Part shown: one piece after another, positions 12,049 to 21,426 of the stretch
How positions within the stretch are numbered: position 1 is the stretch's first letter
Layout: each line of letters opens with the position of its first letter
NCBI GenBank assembly: GCA_020848435.1
Contig: JADLAC010000059.1
Location: 62,001-126,000 of the forward strand
From: Burkholderiales bacterium
Lineage (GTDB): Bacteria > Pseudomonadota > Gammaproteobacteria > Burkholderiales > WYBJ01
Reading direction: 5' to 3'
Length of the DNA: 64,000 bases
The notes under the pieces: model-generated
The model's database searches: none
What the model was told of the DNA's origin: nothing
Seen by the model: the letters and a program-made list of their open reading frames with translations, nothing else
Position numbers and translations under genes: made by a program

Positions 12049-12519
12049 ATGCAGGAGCTACACGAAAAAGGCTTCGTCACGACGACGGCGGACAACTTGA
12101 TCAACTGGACCCGCACCGGGTCGATGTGGCCGATGACTTTCGGTCTCGCCTGCTGCGCGGTCGAGATGATGCATGCCGGCGCCGCGCGCTACGATCTCGA
12201 CCGCTTCGGCATCATCTTTCGCCCGAGCCCGCGGCAATCCGACGTGATGATCGTCGCCGGGACGCTTTGCAACAAGATGGCGCCTGCGTTGCGCAAGGTC
12301 TACGACCAGATGGCCGAGCCGCGCTGGGTCATCTCGATGGGATCGTGCGCCAATGGCGGCGGCTATTATCACTATTCCTACTCGGTAGTGCGGGGCTGCG
12401 ACCGCATCGTCCCGGTCGATATCTACGTGCCGGGGTGCCCGCCCACCGCCGAGGCCTTGCTGTATGGAATCATTCAACTTCAGAACAAGATCAAACGCAC
12501 GAACACCATCGCGCGCTGA
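12049..12519 (+). CDS. nuoB: NADH-quinone oxidoreductase subunit B
   Basis: NuoB carries iron-sulfur cluster N2, the last electron carrier before quinone. Adjacent cysteines in [11 protein letters not shown] plus the later SMGSCANGG and VPGCPPT cysteines make the N2 ligand set. The start at 12049 ([12 protein letters not shown]) gives 156 residues, the family size, and has GGAG upstream. The frame is open to a GTG at 11998, which would add 17 residues without counterpart in the family. A TTG two codons before 12049 is another possibility. Confidence 0.95.
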   Translation: MQELHEKGFVTTTADNLINWTRTGSMWPMTFGLACCAVEMMHAGAARYDLDRFGIIFRPSPRQSDVMIVAGTLCNKMAPALRKVYDQMAEPRWVISMGSCANGGGYYHYSYSVVRGCDRIVPVDIYVPGCPPTAEALLYGIIQLQNKIKRTNTIAR

Positions 12520-12591
12520 CGGCCAAGACGAAGCGCGGCATACGGCAGGCTCGCACGGCGAAGCCGCCTCCCGCCGCAGGACGGATACTGA

Positions 12592-13203
12592 ATGTCGACC
12601 ATGAGCGTTGCCGTTTCCGCGCTGCGCGCCGCCTTCGGCGAAGCGCTCGCCGAACCCGTGGTATTCGGCGACGAGGTGACCGTGACGGTAAAGCCCGCCG
12701 AGCTCAGCGCGTTCATGCGCACCTTGCGCGACACCGAGGGCTTGCGCTTCGACCAGTTGATCGACGTGTGCGGGCTCGATTACTTCAGCTATGGCACGGG
12801 CTACGAAGGACCGCGCTACGCGGTCGTCTATCACCTCCTGTCGGTGGCGCTCAACCAGCGCTTGCGGGTTCGAGTGCATTGCGACGACGACGATCTGCCG
12901 CAGGTCGATTCCATGATCGGCATCTGGCCGTCGGCCAACTGGTACGAGCGCGAGGCCTTCGACCTGTTCGGCATCGTGTTCGAGGGTCATCCGGACTTGC
13001 GGCGCATCCTCACCGACTACGGTTTCATCGGCCATCCGTTCCGCAAGGATTTTCCGCTCAGCGGCAACGTCGAGATGCGCTACGACCCGGAACAGCGCCG
13101 CGTCGTCTACCAGCCGGTCACCATCGAGCCGCGCAACAACGTCCCGCGCATCGTGCGCGAGGAGACTTACGGGGATACCGGGAACGGAGAGTCTCGTGGC
13201 TGA
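12592..13203 (+). CDS. nuoC: NADH-quinone oxidoreductase subunit C
   Basis: NuoC (30-kDa subunit) is a structural part of the complex I peripheral arm. The 203-residue protein contains the family core with YERE(A)[18 protein letters not shown] and the [15 protein letters not shown] signature. It is separate from nuoD, unlike the fused NuoCD of E. coli. Its last codons (GESRG-stop) overlap a GTGGCTGAG sequence that imitates the nuoD start but is not the real one; see the vestigial element that follows. Confidence 0.96.
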   Translation: MSTMSVAVSALRAAFGEALAEPVVFGDEVTVTVKPAELSAFMRTLRDTEGLRFDQLIDVCGLDYFSYGTGYEGPRYAVVYHLLSVALNQRLRVRVHCDDDDLPQVDSMIGIWPSANWYEREAFDLFGIVFEGHPDLRRILTDYGFIGHPFRKDFPLSGNVEMRYDPEQRRVVYQPVTIEPRNNVPRIVREETYGDTGNGESRG

Positions 13204-13340
13204 GATTCGCGCTCACACGATGAGCTTTAGCGTAACTCGCGCGGCGCGCAAGTTAGCCCTCACAGAAGTTGATCGTTGCGTTGCGTTGCCACTCGGAGAG
13301 CCTCGTGGCTGAGATCCGCAACTACACGATGAACTTTGGC
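13186..13340 (+). repeat. Imperfect direct repeat at the nuoC/nuoD junction
   Basis: Copy 1 is 13186-13231 and copy 2 is 13295-13340, offset by 109 bp. Both begin GGAGAG[T/C]CTCGTGGCTGAGAT and contain the nuoC-type terminal codons, a ribosome site-like GGAGAG and the nuoD-type start. About 8 of 46 positions differ. The 63 bases between them show no recognisable similarity to nuoC or nuoD. Confidence 0.8.
13196..13312 (+). pseudogene. Vestigial duplicate of the nuoD start, a 38-codon frame bridging nuoC and nuoD
   Basis: The frame starts at a GTG (13196) overlapping the nuoC stop and encodes [12 protein letters not shown], clearly a copy of the true NuoD N-terminus [12 protein letters not shown]. 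It then diverges and ends in GEPRG-stop at 13310-13312, mirroring the nuoC end GESRG-stop. Its own stop overlaps the true nuoD GTG (13305) with the same geometry. The surrounding 46 bases (13186-13231 against 13295-13340) match at about 38 positions, offset 109 bp. It may simply be debris, but the frame is open from one coupling junction to the next. Confidence 0.55.
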
Positions 13341-14558
13341 CCCCAGCACCCGGCGGCGCACGGGGTGTTGCGGCTGGTGCTCGAGCTCGACGGCGAGGTG
13401 ATCGAGCGTGCCGATCCGCACATCGGGCTGCTGCACAGGGCGACCGAAAAGCTGGCCGAGAGCAAGACCTACCTGCAGGCGCTGCCCTACATGGACCGGC
13501 TCGATTACGTCTCGATGATGAGCAACGAGCACGCCTATGTTATGGCGATCGAGCGCTTGCTCGGCATCGAGCCTCCGCTGCGCGCGCAGTACATCCGCGT
13601 GATGTTCGACGAGGTCACGCGCATATTGAATCACCTGCTGTGGCTGGGAGCGCACGCCCTCGACATCGGCGCCATGACGGTGTTCCTGTACTGCTTCCGC
13701 GAGCGCGAGGACCTGATGGATTGCTACGAGGCGGTGTCGGGCGCGCGCCTGCATGCGGCCTACTACCGCCCGGGCGGGGTGTACCGCGATCTGCCCGATC
13801 GCATGCCGCAGTACGCCGAGTCGAAGGCGCGCGATGCCGGCGAGGTGAAGCAGTTGAATCGCAATCGCCAGGGGTCGCTGCTCGATTTCCTCTCGGACTT
13901 CTGCGATCGCTTCCCGCGCTACGTGGACGAGTACGAAACGCTGCTCACTGACAATCGCATCTGGAAGCAGCGCACGGTCAACATCGGCGTCGTGACTCCG
14001 GAGCGCGCCAAGGCGCTCGGGTTCAGCGGCCCGATGTTGCGTGGATCCGGCATCGCCTGGGACTTGCGCAAGACCCAGCCCTACGAAGTCTATGAGCGCA
14101 TGGACTTCGACATTCCCGTCGGCATCAACGGCGACTGCTATGACCGCTACCTGGTGCGCATCGAAGAGATGCGCCAATCGAATCGCATCATCCGGCAGTG
14201 TATCGATTGGCTGCGGGCGAACCTCGGGCCGGTCATGGTCGACAATTACAAGGTGGCTCCGCCCACGCGCGTGTCGATGAAGAGCAACATGGAAGAGCTG
14301 ATCCATCACTTCAAGCTCTTCACCGAGGGCATGCACGTGCCCGCCGGCGAGACCTACGCGGCGGTGGAGCATCCGAAGGGGGAATTCGGCATCTATCTCG
14401 TCTCCGATGGAGCGAACAAGCCCTTCCGGATGAAGATACGCGCCCCCGGCTTCGCTCACCTCTCCGCCATGGACGAGGTGAGCCGCGGCCACATGCTCGC
14501 CGACGCGGTGGCGATCATCGGCAGCATGGATATCGTGTTCGGCGAGGTGGATCGATGA
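13305..14558 (+). CDS. nuoD: NADH-quinone oxidoreductase subunit D
   Basis: NuoD (49-kDa subunit) helps form the quinone-binding site next to cluster N2. The start is placed at the GTG 13305 ([20 protein letters not shown]), giving 417 residues, the usual size; the open frame extends upstream to 13269 without family similarity. The quinone-pocket segment [13 protein letters not shown] and the C-terminal DxVFGEVDR are intact. The stop overlaps the nuoE start (ATGA). Confidence 0.97.
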   Translation: MAEIRNYTMNFGPQHPAAHGVLRLVLELDGEVIERADPHIGLLHRATEKLAESKTYLQALPYMDRLDYVSMMSNEHAYVMAIERLLGIEPPLRAQYIRVMFDEVTRILNHLLWLGAHALDIGAMTVFLYCFREREDLMDCYEAVSGARLHAAYYRPGGVYRDLPDRMPQYAESKARDAGEVKQLNRNRQGSLLDFLSDFCDRFPRYVDEYETLLTDNRIWKQRTVNIGVVTPERAKALGFSGPMLRGSGIAWDLRKTQPYEVYERMDFDIPVGINGDCYDRYLVRIEEMRQSNRIIRQCIDWLRANLGPVMVDNYKVAPPTRVSMKSNMEELIHHFKLFTEGMHVPAGETYAAVEHPKGEFGIYLVSDGANKPFRMKIRAPGFAHLSAMDEVSRGHMLADAVAIIGSMDIVFGEVDR

Positions 14559-15052
14559 ACGCGCCCATGCATCTTTCGCCCGAGGCGCTGGCGCGCATCG
14601 ATCGCGAAGTCGCGAAGTATCCCGCCGGCGAGAAGCAGTCCGCGGTCATGGCCGCGCTCGCCGTCGCGCAGGACGAGAAAGGCTGGCTCTCGACCGAAAC
14701 CATGGATTTCGTCGCGCACTATCTCGACATGCCGCCGATCGCGGTCTACGAGGTCGCGAGCTTCTACAGCATGTACAACCTGAAGCCCGCCGGTCGCTGC
14801 AAGCTCACCCTGTGCACCAACCTGCCGTGCGCGCTGCAGGGGGCGAACGCCGCCGCCGAGCACCTCAAGCAGCGCCTGGGCATCGGCTTCGGCGAGACGA
14901 CCCCCGACGGCGAATTCACACTCAAGGAAGGCGAGTGCCTGGGCGCATGCGGCGATGCTCCGGTCATGCTCATGAACAACAAGACCATGCTGTCGTGGAT
15001 GACGCCGGACGAGATCGATGCCTTGATCGAGCGCGTGAGGAAATCGCGATGA
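14555..15052 (+). CDS. nuoE: NADH-quinone oxidoreductase subunit E
   Basis: NuoE (24-kDa subunit) carries the [2Fe-2S] cluster N1a in the NADH-oxidising module. The 165-residue thioredoxin-like protein has the four-cysteine pattern CTNLPC followed by ECLGAC. The start is the ATG overlapping the nuoD stop, and its own stop overlaps the nuoF start, both as ATGA. Confidence 0.96.
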   Translation: MNAPMHLSPEALARIDREVAKYPAGEKQSAVMAALAVAQDEKGWLSTETMDFVAHYLDMPPIAVYEVASFYSMYNLKPAGRCKLTLCTNLPCALQGANAAAEHLKQRLGIGFGETTPDGEFTLKEGECLGACGDAPVMLMNNKTMLSWMTPDEIDALIERVRKSR

Positions 15053-16362
15053 ACGCCCCGTTGCCCCCCTTCGCCGGCGACATCTACGGGCCCGATGCGA
15101 TCATCCTCAAGGGGCTCGACGGTCTCAATTGGCGCATGCAGGATTACGCCGCGCGCGGCGGCTACGAGGCGCTGAAGAAGATTCTGCGCGACAAGATCGC
15201 GCCCGAGCAGGTGATCGCGGAGGTGAAGAAGTCCGCATTGCGCGGCCGCGGCGGGGCGGGCTTTCCGACCGGCCTCAAGTGGAGCTTCATGCCGCGGCAG
15301 TTCACCGGACCCAAGTACCTGGTCTGCAATTCCGACGAAGGCGAGCCCGGCACCTTCAAGGATCGCGACATCCTGCGCTACAACCCGCATATCGTGATCG
15401 AAGGCATGGCGATCGCCGCCTATGCCATGGGTATCGAGGTCGGCTACAACTACATCCACGGCGAAATTTGGCAGGTGTACGAGCGTTTCGAAGAGGCATT
15501 GCAGGAAGCGCGCGCGGCCGGATTTCTGGGCAAGAACATCCTGGGCAGCGATTTTTCCTTCCAGCTCCACGCGCACCACGGCTACGGCGCCTACATCTGC
15601 GGCGAGGAGACCGGGCTGCTCGAGTCGCTGGAAGGCAAGAAAGGCCAGCCGCGCTTCAAGCCGCCGTTCCCCGCGAGCTTCGGGCTCTACGGCAAGCCCA
15701 CGACGATCAACAATACCGAGACCTTCGCGGCGGTGCCTTGGATCATCATGAACGGCGCCGACGCCTTCCTCGAGCTCGGCCGGCCGAACAACGGCGGCAC
15801 CAAGATCTTCTCGGTATCGGGCGACGTGGCGCGCCCGGGCAATTACGAGGTGAAGCTCGGCACGCCCTTCGCCAAGCTGCTCGACATGGCGGGTGGGATG
15901 CGCGAGGGCATCGTGCTGAAAGCGTGCATTCCCGGCGGCTCGTCCATGCCGGTACTGCCGGCGGACATCATGCTGCGCACCGACATGGACTACGACTCGA
16001 TCGCCAAGGCCGGATCGATGCTCGGCTCGGGCGCGGTCATCGTCATGAACGAAACGCGTTGCATGGTGCGCAGCCTGCTGCGCCTGTCGTATTTCTACTT
16101 CGAGGAATCATGCGGTCAATGCACGCCCTGCCGCGAAGGCACGGGCTGGCTGTACCGGCTGGTGGATCGCATCGAGCGCGGCCACGGCAAGGCCGAGGAC
16201 CTCGACACCCTGAACCGGCTCGCGGACAACATCCAGGGACGCACGATCTGTGCGCTCGGCGACGCGGCCGCGATGCCGGTGCGCGCGTTCATCAAGCATT
16301 TCCGCGCCGAGTTCGAGCATCACATCGAGCACGGCAAGTGTACGGTGCCAGACTACGTTTGA
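15049..16362 (+). CDS. nuoF: NADH-quinone oxidoreductase subunit F
   Basis: NuoF binds NADH and FMN and holds [4Fe-4S] cluster N3. The protein has 437 residues. The nucleotide-binding motif [16 protein letters not shown], the FMN-site segment [15 protein letters not shown] and the cluster motif [10 protein letters not shown] (Cys355, 358 and 361, with a further Cys near 401 in RTICALGD) are all present. The start at 15049 follows from the ATGA overlap with nuoE. Confidence 0.97.
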   Translation: MNAPLPPFAGDIYGPDAIILKGLDGLNWRMQDYAARGGYEALKKILRDKIAPEQVIAEVKKSALRGRGGAGFPTGLKWSFMPRQFTGPKYLVCNSDEGEPGTFKDRDILRYNPHIVIEGMAIAAYAMGIEVGYNYIHGEIWQVYERFEEALQEARAAGFLGKNILGSDFSFQLHAHHGYGAYICGEETGLLESLEGKKGQPRFKPPFPASFGLYGKPTTINNTETFAAVPWIIMNGADAFLELGRPNNGGTKIFSVSGDVARPGNYEVKLGTPFAKLLDMAGGMREGIVLKACIPGGSSMPVLPADIMLRTDMDYDSIAKAGSMLGSGAVIVMNETRCMVRSLLRLSYFYFEESCGQCTPCREGTGWLYRLVDRIERGHGKAEDLDTLNRLADNIQGRTICALGDAAAMPVRAFIKHFRAEFEHHIEHGKCTVPDYV

Positions 16363-16380
16363 GAGCGTGAAAGCCTCACG

Positions 16381-18747
16381 ATGCTAGAGATCGAGCTTAA
16401 CGGCAAGAAGCTGGAAGTCGCGGAAGGCAGCACCATCATGGATGCTGCCAATGGCGAGGGCATCTACATTCCGCATTTCTGCTATCACCGCAAGCTCTCG
16501 ATCGCGGCCAACTGCCGCATGTGTCTGGTGCAGGTCGAGAAGGCGCCGAAACCGTTGCCGGCTTGCGCCACGCCGGTGACCAACGGCATGAAGGTGTGGA
16601 CGCACTCGGACACGGCGGTCGATGCGCAGAAGGGCGTGATGGAGTTCCTGCTCATCAACCATCCGCTCGATTGTCCCATCTGCGACCAGGGCGGCGAGTG
16701 CCAGCTGCAGGATCTGGCCGTGGGCTACGGCGCCAGCGCCTCGCAATACGACCAGGCCAAGCGCGTCGTGCCCAACAAGGACCTGGGTCCGCTCATCGCC
16801 ACCGACATGACGCGCTGTATCCACTGCACGCGCTGCGTGCGCTTCGGCCAGGAGATCGCCGGCATCATGGAGCTCGGCATGATCGGCCGCGGCGAGCATT
16901 CGGAGATCATCACCTTCGTCGGCCGCACCGTGGATTCCGAGCTCTCGGGCAACGTGATCGACCTGTGCCCGGTCGGCGCGCTCACGTCCAAGCCCTTTCG
17001 CTACTCGGCGCGCACCTGGGAATTGATGCGCAGGCCGAGCATCAGTCCACACTGCGGCCTCGGCTCCAACCTGACCGTGCAGGTGAAGCAGAACCGCGTC
17101 ATGCGCGTATTGCCGCGGGAGAACGAAGCCATCAACGAGTGCTGGCTCTCGGACAAGGACCGCTTTTCCTACGAGGGCTTGAACTCGGCCCAGCGCCTGG
17201 CGCGGCCCATGATTCGAAGCGACGGCACTTGGCGCGAGGTGGATTGGCAGACCGCCCTGGATGCCGCGGTCGCTGGGCTCAGACGCGTGCGCGATGCCCA
17301 CGGCGCGGCCGCGATCGGCGCGCTCGCTACGGCGCATGCCACGCTGGAAGAGCTCTACCTGCTGCAGAAGCTCATGCGCGCCCTGGGCAGCGGCAACGTC
17401 GACCATCGGCTGCGCCAGAGCGACTTCAGCCGCGACGGTGCGATGGCGGGTGCGCCATGGCTCGGCCATGGCATCGCGGATCTGGCCACGTTGGACCGCG
17501 TGCTCGTGGTCGGTTCGACCCTGCGCAAGGATCACCCGCTGATCGCGCACCGGCTGCGCCAAGCGGCCAAGAAGGCGCTGCAAGTCAACGTCGTCAATCC
17601 GGTCGACGACGATCTGCTCATGCGGGTGGCCCATCGGCTCATCGTCGCGCCGAGCCGGTTGCCGCGAGCGCTAGCCGAAATCCTGAAGGCGGTGTGCGAG
17701 GCGAAAGGCCTGCCGGTGCCGGCGCCCTGCGCGGCGCTGGAGGTATCCGAAGCCGCGCAGCGCATCGCCGAGAGCCTCGCTTCCGGCGAAAGCGTGGGGT
17801 TGTATCTCGGCAACCAGGCGCAGCACCATCCGCGCGCCGGGTTGCTGCACGCGCTCGTGCAAGCGATCGCCACGGCACTCGGGGCGCGCTTCGGCTTTCT
17901 CGGCGAAGCGGCCAATAGCGTCGGCGCGGTGCTCGCGGGTGCCGTTCCCTACGTTGGGGCGGTCACGGGCCTCGATGCCCGCGCGATGCTGGCGACGCCT
18001 CGCCAAGCCTACGTGCTGCTCCACGCCGAGCCCGAGCTCGACTGCCACGACGGCGCGGCTGCTATGGCTGCGATGAAGGCCGCGCAATTCGTGGTCGCGA
18101 TGAGCGCCTACCAGCACGCGGCGACCGAGTATGCCCACGTCTTGTTGCCAATCGCGCCGTTTACCGAGACCTCGGGCACGTTCGTCAATACCGAAGGCCG
18201 CGTTCAAAGCTTTCGCGGCGTGGTGAATCCGCTGGGCGAAACGCGTCCGGGATGGAAGGTATTGCGCGTGCTTGGCACGAATATGGGTCTTGCAGGGTTC
18301 GACTACCTGTCGAGCGAGCAGGTGCGTTCGGATGCGCTCGGGGACCCGAGCGCGCTCGCCGAGCGCCTGGACAATCGCTTGGCAAACGCATCGATTGACG
18401 ACTTCGGCGCCGAGGCACCGGCGCTCGAGCGCATCGGCGAGATCCATAGCTATCACGCCGACGCGATCGTTCGGCGCGCGCCCGCGCTGGCGGCGACGCG
18501 CGAGGGCGAGTCTCCGGTTGCGAGCATGAACGCGGCGACTTTGAATCGCCTGGGCTTGCGCGCCGGTACGCCGGTGCGCCTGCGCCAGGGCAGCGGCGAA
18601 GCGAGCGTGCCGCTGGTCCTCGACGACCGGCTGCCGGCCGATTGCGTGCGCATCGGCGCCGGCCATCCCGCGACCGCCTCGCTCGGGCCGCTGTTCGGTC
18701 CCATCGAGGCGAGCGCGGCGGCGGTCGAGGCGCGAAAGGCCGGCTAG
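16381..18747 (+). CDS. nuoG: NADH-quinone oxidoreductase subunit G
   Basis: NuoG is the largest peripheral subunit (788 residues) and carries several iron-sulfur clusters in its N-terminal third. Visible ligands are the [2Fe-2S] set (CYHRKL, ANCRMC, ACATPV), the His-Cys set HPLDCPICDQGGEC and the [4Fe-4S] set CIHCTRC with a later CPVGAL. The remainder is a molybdopterin-oxidoreductase-like domain that has lost its cofactor. The N7-type cysteines do not appear in the SISPHCGLGSN segment as a full set. It follows nuoF by 18 bases. Confidence 0.96.
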   Translation: MLEIELNGKKLEVAEGSTIMDAANGEGIYIPHFCYHRKLSIAANCRMCLVQVEKAPKPLPACATPVTNGMKVWTHSDTAVDAQKGVMEFLLINHPLDCPICDQGGECQLQDLAVGYGASASQYDQAKRVVPNKDLGPLIATDMTRCIHCTRCVRFGQEIAGIMELGMIGRGEHSEIITFVGRTVDSELSGNVIDLCPVGALTSKPFRYSARTWELMRRPSISPHCGLGSNLTVQVKQNRVMRVLPRENEAINECWLSDKDRFSYEGLNSAQRLARPMIRSDGTWREVDWQTALDAAVAGLRRVRDAHGAAAIGALATAHATLEELYLLQKLMRALGSGNVDHRLRQSDFSRDGAMAGAPWLGHGIADLATLDRVLVVGSTLRKDHPLIAHRLRQAAKKALQVNVVNPVDDDLLMRVAHRLIVAPSRLPRALAEILKAVCEAKGLPVPAPCAALEVSEAAQRIAESLASGESVGLYLGNQAQHHPRAGLLHALVQAIATALGARFGFLGEAANSVGAVLAGAVPYVGAVTGLDARAMLATPRQAYVLLHAEPELDCHDGAAAMAAMKAAQFVVAMSAYQHAATEYAHVLLPIAPFTETSGTFVNTEGRVQSFRGVVNPLGETRPGWKVLRVLGTNMGLAGFDYLSSEQVRSDALGDPSALAERLDNRLANASIDDFGAEAPALERIGEIHSYHADAIVRRAPALAATREGESPVASMNAATLNRLGLRAGTPVRLRQGSGEASVPLVLDDRLPADCVRIGAGHPATASLGPLFGPIEASAAAVEARKAG

Positions 18748-18750
18748 CCC

Positions 18751-19827
18751 ATGGATCTCACCTATTTCGAACAGCTCTTCGGGCCGACCTGGCCGGCCGT
18801 GTGGACGCTCGCGAAGATCGTCGCCATCGTCGTTCCGCTGCTCGGCTGTGTCGCCTACCTGACCTTGCTCGAGCGCAAGATCATCGGCTGGATGCAGGTG
18901 CGCAAAGGCCCGAACCGGGTCACCTTCTTCGGTTTGGCGTGGCTCGGCGGCCTCGCGCAACCGATCGCCGATGCGTTCAAGCTGCTGCTCAAGGAAATCA
19001 TCATTCCTTCCGGTGCGAACCGCTTTCTGTTCGTTTTGGCGCCGGTGCTGGCGATCGCCCCGGCGCTCGCGGCCTGGGCCGTCATTCCGTTCGCGCCCGA
19101 GACCGTGCTCGCCGACATCGATGCCGGGTTGCTCTATGTCCTGGCGATCACGTCGATGGGAGTCTACGGCGTCATCATCGCCGGCTGGGCCTCGAATTCG
19201 AAGTATGCCTTCCTCGGCAGCTTGCGCTCGGCCGCGCAAATCGTGTCGTACGAAATCGCGATGGGCTTCGCGCTGGTCGGGGTGTTGATGGCGGCGCAGA
19301 GCCTGAATCTGGGTCAGATCGTGGTGCGCCAGGTCGGTCCACTGGGTTTTCTCAACTGGTTCTTCGTCCCGCTTTTTCCACTGTTCCTGGTGTACCTGAT
19401 CGCGGGCGTGGCGGAGACCAACCGCTCGCCGTTCGACGTGGCCGAGGGCGAGTCGGAGATCGTCGCCGGCTTTCACGTCGAATACTCGGGGATGACTTTT
19501 GCGATCTTCTTCCTCGCCGAGTATGCCAACATGATCCTGGTGTCGGCGCTGTGCTCGGTGATGTTCCTGGGCGGATGGTTGTCGCCGTTCGCGTTCGCGG
19601 CCCTGAACGACGTCGCGTTCGCGCAATGGCTGGTGGCACCGGGGTTCCATTGGCTCGCCGCCAAGGTGTTCCTCGTCCTGTTCGTCTTCCTCTGGCTGCG
19701 GGCCACGTTTCCTCGTTATCGGTACGACCAGATCATGCGCCTCGGCTGGAAGGTCTTCATACCGGTCACGCTGGTGTGGATCTTCGTGCTCGCGGTGTGG
19801 ATGATGACGCCCTGGTGGCAATGGTAG
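18751..19827 (+). CDS. nuoH: NADH-quinone oxidoreductase subunit H
   Basis: NuoH is a membrane subunit lining the quinone tunnel. The 358-residue protein has about eight membrane helices. The conserved loops [17 protein letters not shown] and [26 protein letters not shown]-type segment hold the charged residues of the family. It starts three bases after the nuoG stop. Confidence 0.97.
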   Translation: MDLTYFEQLFGPTWPAVWTLAKIVAIVVPLLGCVAYLTLLERKIIGWMQVRKGPNRVTFFGLAWLGGLAQPIADAFKLLLKEIIIPSGANRFLFVLAPVLAIAPALAAWAVIPFAPETVLADIDAGLLYVLAITSMGVYGVIIAGWASNSKYAFLGSLRSAAQIVSYEIAMGFALVGVLMAAQSLNLGQIVVRQVGPLGFLNWFFVPLFPLFLVYLIAGVAETNRSPFDVAEGESEIVAGFHVEYSGMTFAIFFLAEYANMILVSALCSVMFLGGWLSPFAFAALNDVAFAQWLVAPGFHWLAAKVFLVLFVFLWLRATFPRYRYDQIMRLGWKVFIPVTLVWIFVLAVWMMTPWWQW

Positions 19828-19837
19828 GGAGCCGATC

Positions 19838-20329
19838 ATGATCCGGCGAATCCGGGACTTCTTCCGAACCTTCCTGCTGTTCGAGCTGTTGCGCGGCATG
19901 ATGCTCACGGGCCGGCACCTGTTCGCGCGCAAGATCACGATCGAGTATCCGGAAGAGAAGACGCCGCAAAGCCCTCGCTTCCGCGGCCTGCACGCCCTGC
20001 GCCGCTATCCCAACGGCGAAGAGCGCTGTATCGCCTGCAAGTTGTGCGAGGCGGTGTGCCCGGCGCTCGCGATCACCATCGAGTCGGAGCAGCGCGCCGA
20101 CGGCACGCGCCGCACCACCCGCTACGACATCGATCTCACCAAGTGCATCTTCTGCGGTCTGTGCGAGGAATCGTGCCCGGTCGATTCGATCGTCGAGACG
20201 CGTATCCTCGAATATCACGGCGAGAAGCGCGGCGATCTCATCTACACCAAGCCGATGCTGCTCGCGATCGGAGACGCCTACGAGCAACAAATAGCACGCG
20301 ACCGCGCCGCGGACGCGAATTACCGATGA
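19838..20329 (+). CDS. nuoI: NADH-quinone oxidoreductase subunit I
   Basis: NuoI holds [4Fe-4S] clusters N6a and N6b, passing electrons to NuoB. In the 163-residue protein both ferredoxin motifs are complete: [12 protein letters not shown] and [12 protein letters not shown]. The N-terminal ~35 residues form an amphipathic segment lying on the membrane arm. It follows nuoH by 10 bases. Confidence 0.97.
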   Translation: MIRRIRDFFRTFLLFELLRGMMLTGRHLFARKITIEYPEEKTPQSPRFRGLHALRRYPNGEERCIACKLCEAVCPALAITIESEQRADGTRRTTRYDIDLTKCIFCGLCEESCPVDSIVETRILEYHGEKRGDLIYTKPMLLAIGDAYEQQIARDRAADANYR

Positions 20330-20417
20330 ACGGGCGCCGGGCGCGGCCGTCGGATTGCTCGCCCGGCACGACCTTCAGGGAGGTCGCCGTGCCGCTTGCT
20401 GGAGCCGAGGGGAGTCG

Positions 20418-21086
20418 ATGAGCTTTCAATTGCTGGTGTTCTATGTCCTCGCGGCGCTGATGCTGTTCGCGGCGATACGGGTGATCACCGCGCGCAACCC
20501 GGTCCATAGCGCGCTGTTCCTGGTGCTCGCCTTCGTGTCGTGCGCGGGGCTGTGGCTGCTGCTGGAGGCGGAGTTCCTGGCGATTACGCTGGTGCTGGTA
20601 TACGTGGGCGCCGTGATGGTGCTGTTCCTGTTCGTGGTGATGATGCTCGACATCAACCTGCAACGGCTGCGCGAAGGCTTATTCACGTATCTGCCGCTCG
20701 GGCTGACGGTGGCGCTGCTCATGGTGCTGGAGATGGGGCTGGTGCTGTGGGCGCGCAACTCGCAGCTTCGCGACATGCCGGCGCCGCCGCCGATGGGCGC
20801 CGACTACAGCAACACCAAGGAGCTCGGCCGGCTGCTCTATACCGATTACGTCTATCCGTTCGAGATCGCCGCCGTGATCCTGCTGGTTGCCATCGTCGCC
20901 GCGATCGCGCTGACGCTGCGCCGGCGCAAGACCACCAAGTACCAGGATCCCGCGCAGCAGGTGGCCGTGCGCCGCCAGGACCGCGTACGCCTGGTATCGA
21001 TGGCGCCGGTGCGCCGCGCCGAGCCGCCGCCGGCGCCGCCAGCGGATGCGCAGGCCGCGGGTCAATCCCCCGGAGATGCCCGGTGA
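20418..21086 (+). CDS. nuoJ: NADH-quinone oxidoreductase subunit J
   Basis: NuoJ is an antiporter-arm membrane subunit with five predicted helices. The start at 20418 ([12 protein letters not shown]) is chosen because it opens directly with the first helix and has a GGGGAG ribosome site; the frame is open further upstream without family similarity. The 222-residue protein ends in a ~40-residue basic and Pro/Ala-rich tail ([13 protein letters not shown]) of low complexity. The stop overlaps the nuoK GTG. Confidence 0.95.
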   Translation: MSFQLLVFYVLAALMLFAAIRVITARNPVHSALFLVLAFVSCAGLWLLLEAEFLAITLVLVYVGAVMVLFLFVVMMLDINLQRLREGLFTYLPLGLTVALLMVLEMGLVLWARNSQLRDMPAPPPMGADYSNTKELGRLLYTDYVYPFEIAAVILLVAIVAAIALTLRRRKTTKYQDPAQQVAVRRQDRVRLVSMAPVRRAEPPPAPPADAQAAGQSPGDAR

Positions 21087-21388
21087 TCACCCTGTCGCAT
21101 TACCTCGTGCTCGGCGCCGTCCTGTTCGCCGTCAGCGTGGTCGGCATCTTTCTCAATCGGCGCAACGTCATCATCCTGCTGATGGCGATCGAGCTGATGC
21201 TGCTCGCGGTCAACATGAACTTCGTCGCCTTCTCGCATTTCCTGGACGACATCGCCGGGCAGGTGTTCGTGTTCTTCATCCTGACGGTGGCCGCGGCCGA
21301 GTCGGCCATCGGACTCGCGATCCTCGTGGTCCTGTTCCGCGGCTTGAACACGATCGACGTGGACGACCTGGACAGCCTGAAAGGTTAG
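21083..21388 (+). CDS. nuoK: NADH-quinone oxidoreductase subunit K
   Basis: NuoK (101 residues, GTG start) is an MrpC-like membrane subunit with three helices. The conserved glutamates used for proton transfer sit in [14 protein letters not shown] and in [10 protein letters not shown]. The GTG overlaps the nuoJ stop (GTGA), which supports the start. Confidence 0.96.
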   Translation: MITLSHYLVLGAVLFAVSVVGIFLNRRNVIILLMAIELMLLAVNMNFVAFSHFLDDIAGQVFVFFILTVAAAESAIGLAILVVLFRGLNTIDVDDLDSLKG

Positions 21389-21426
21389 GCGCAGCGCAGC
21401 GGTTCGCTCGAGCGCCGACAACGCAA

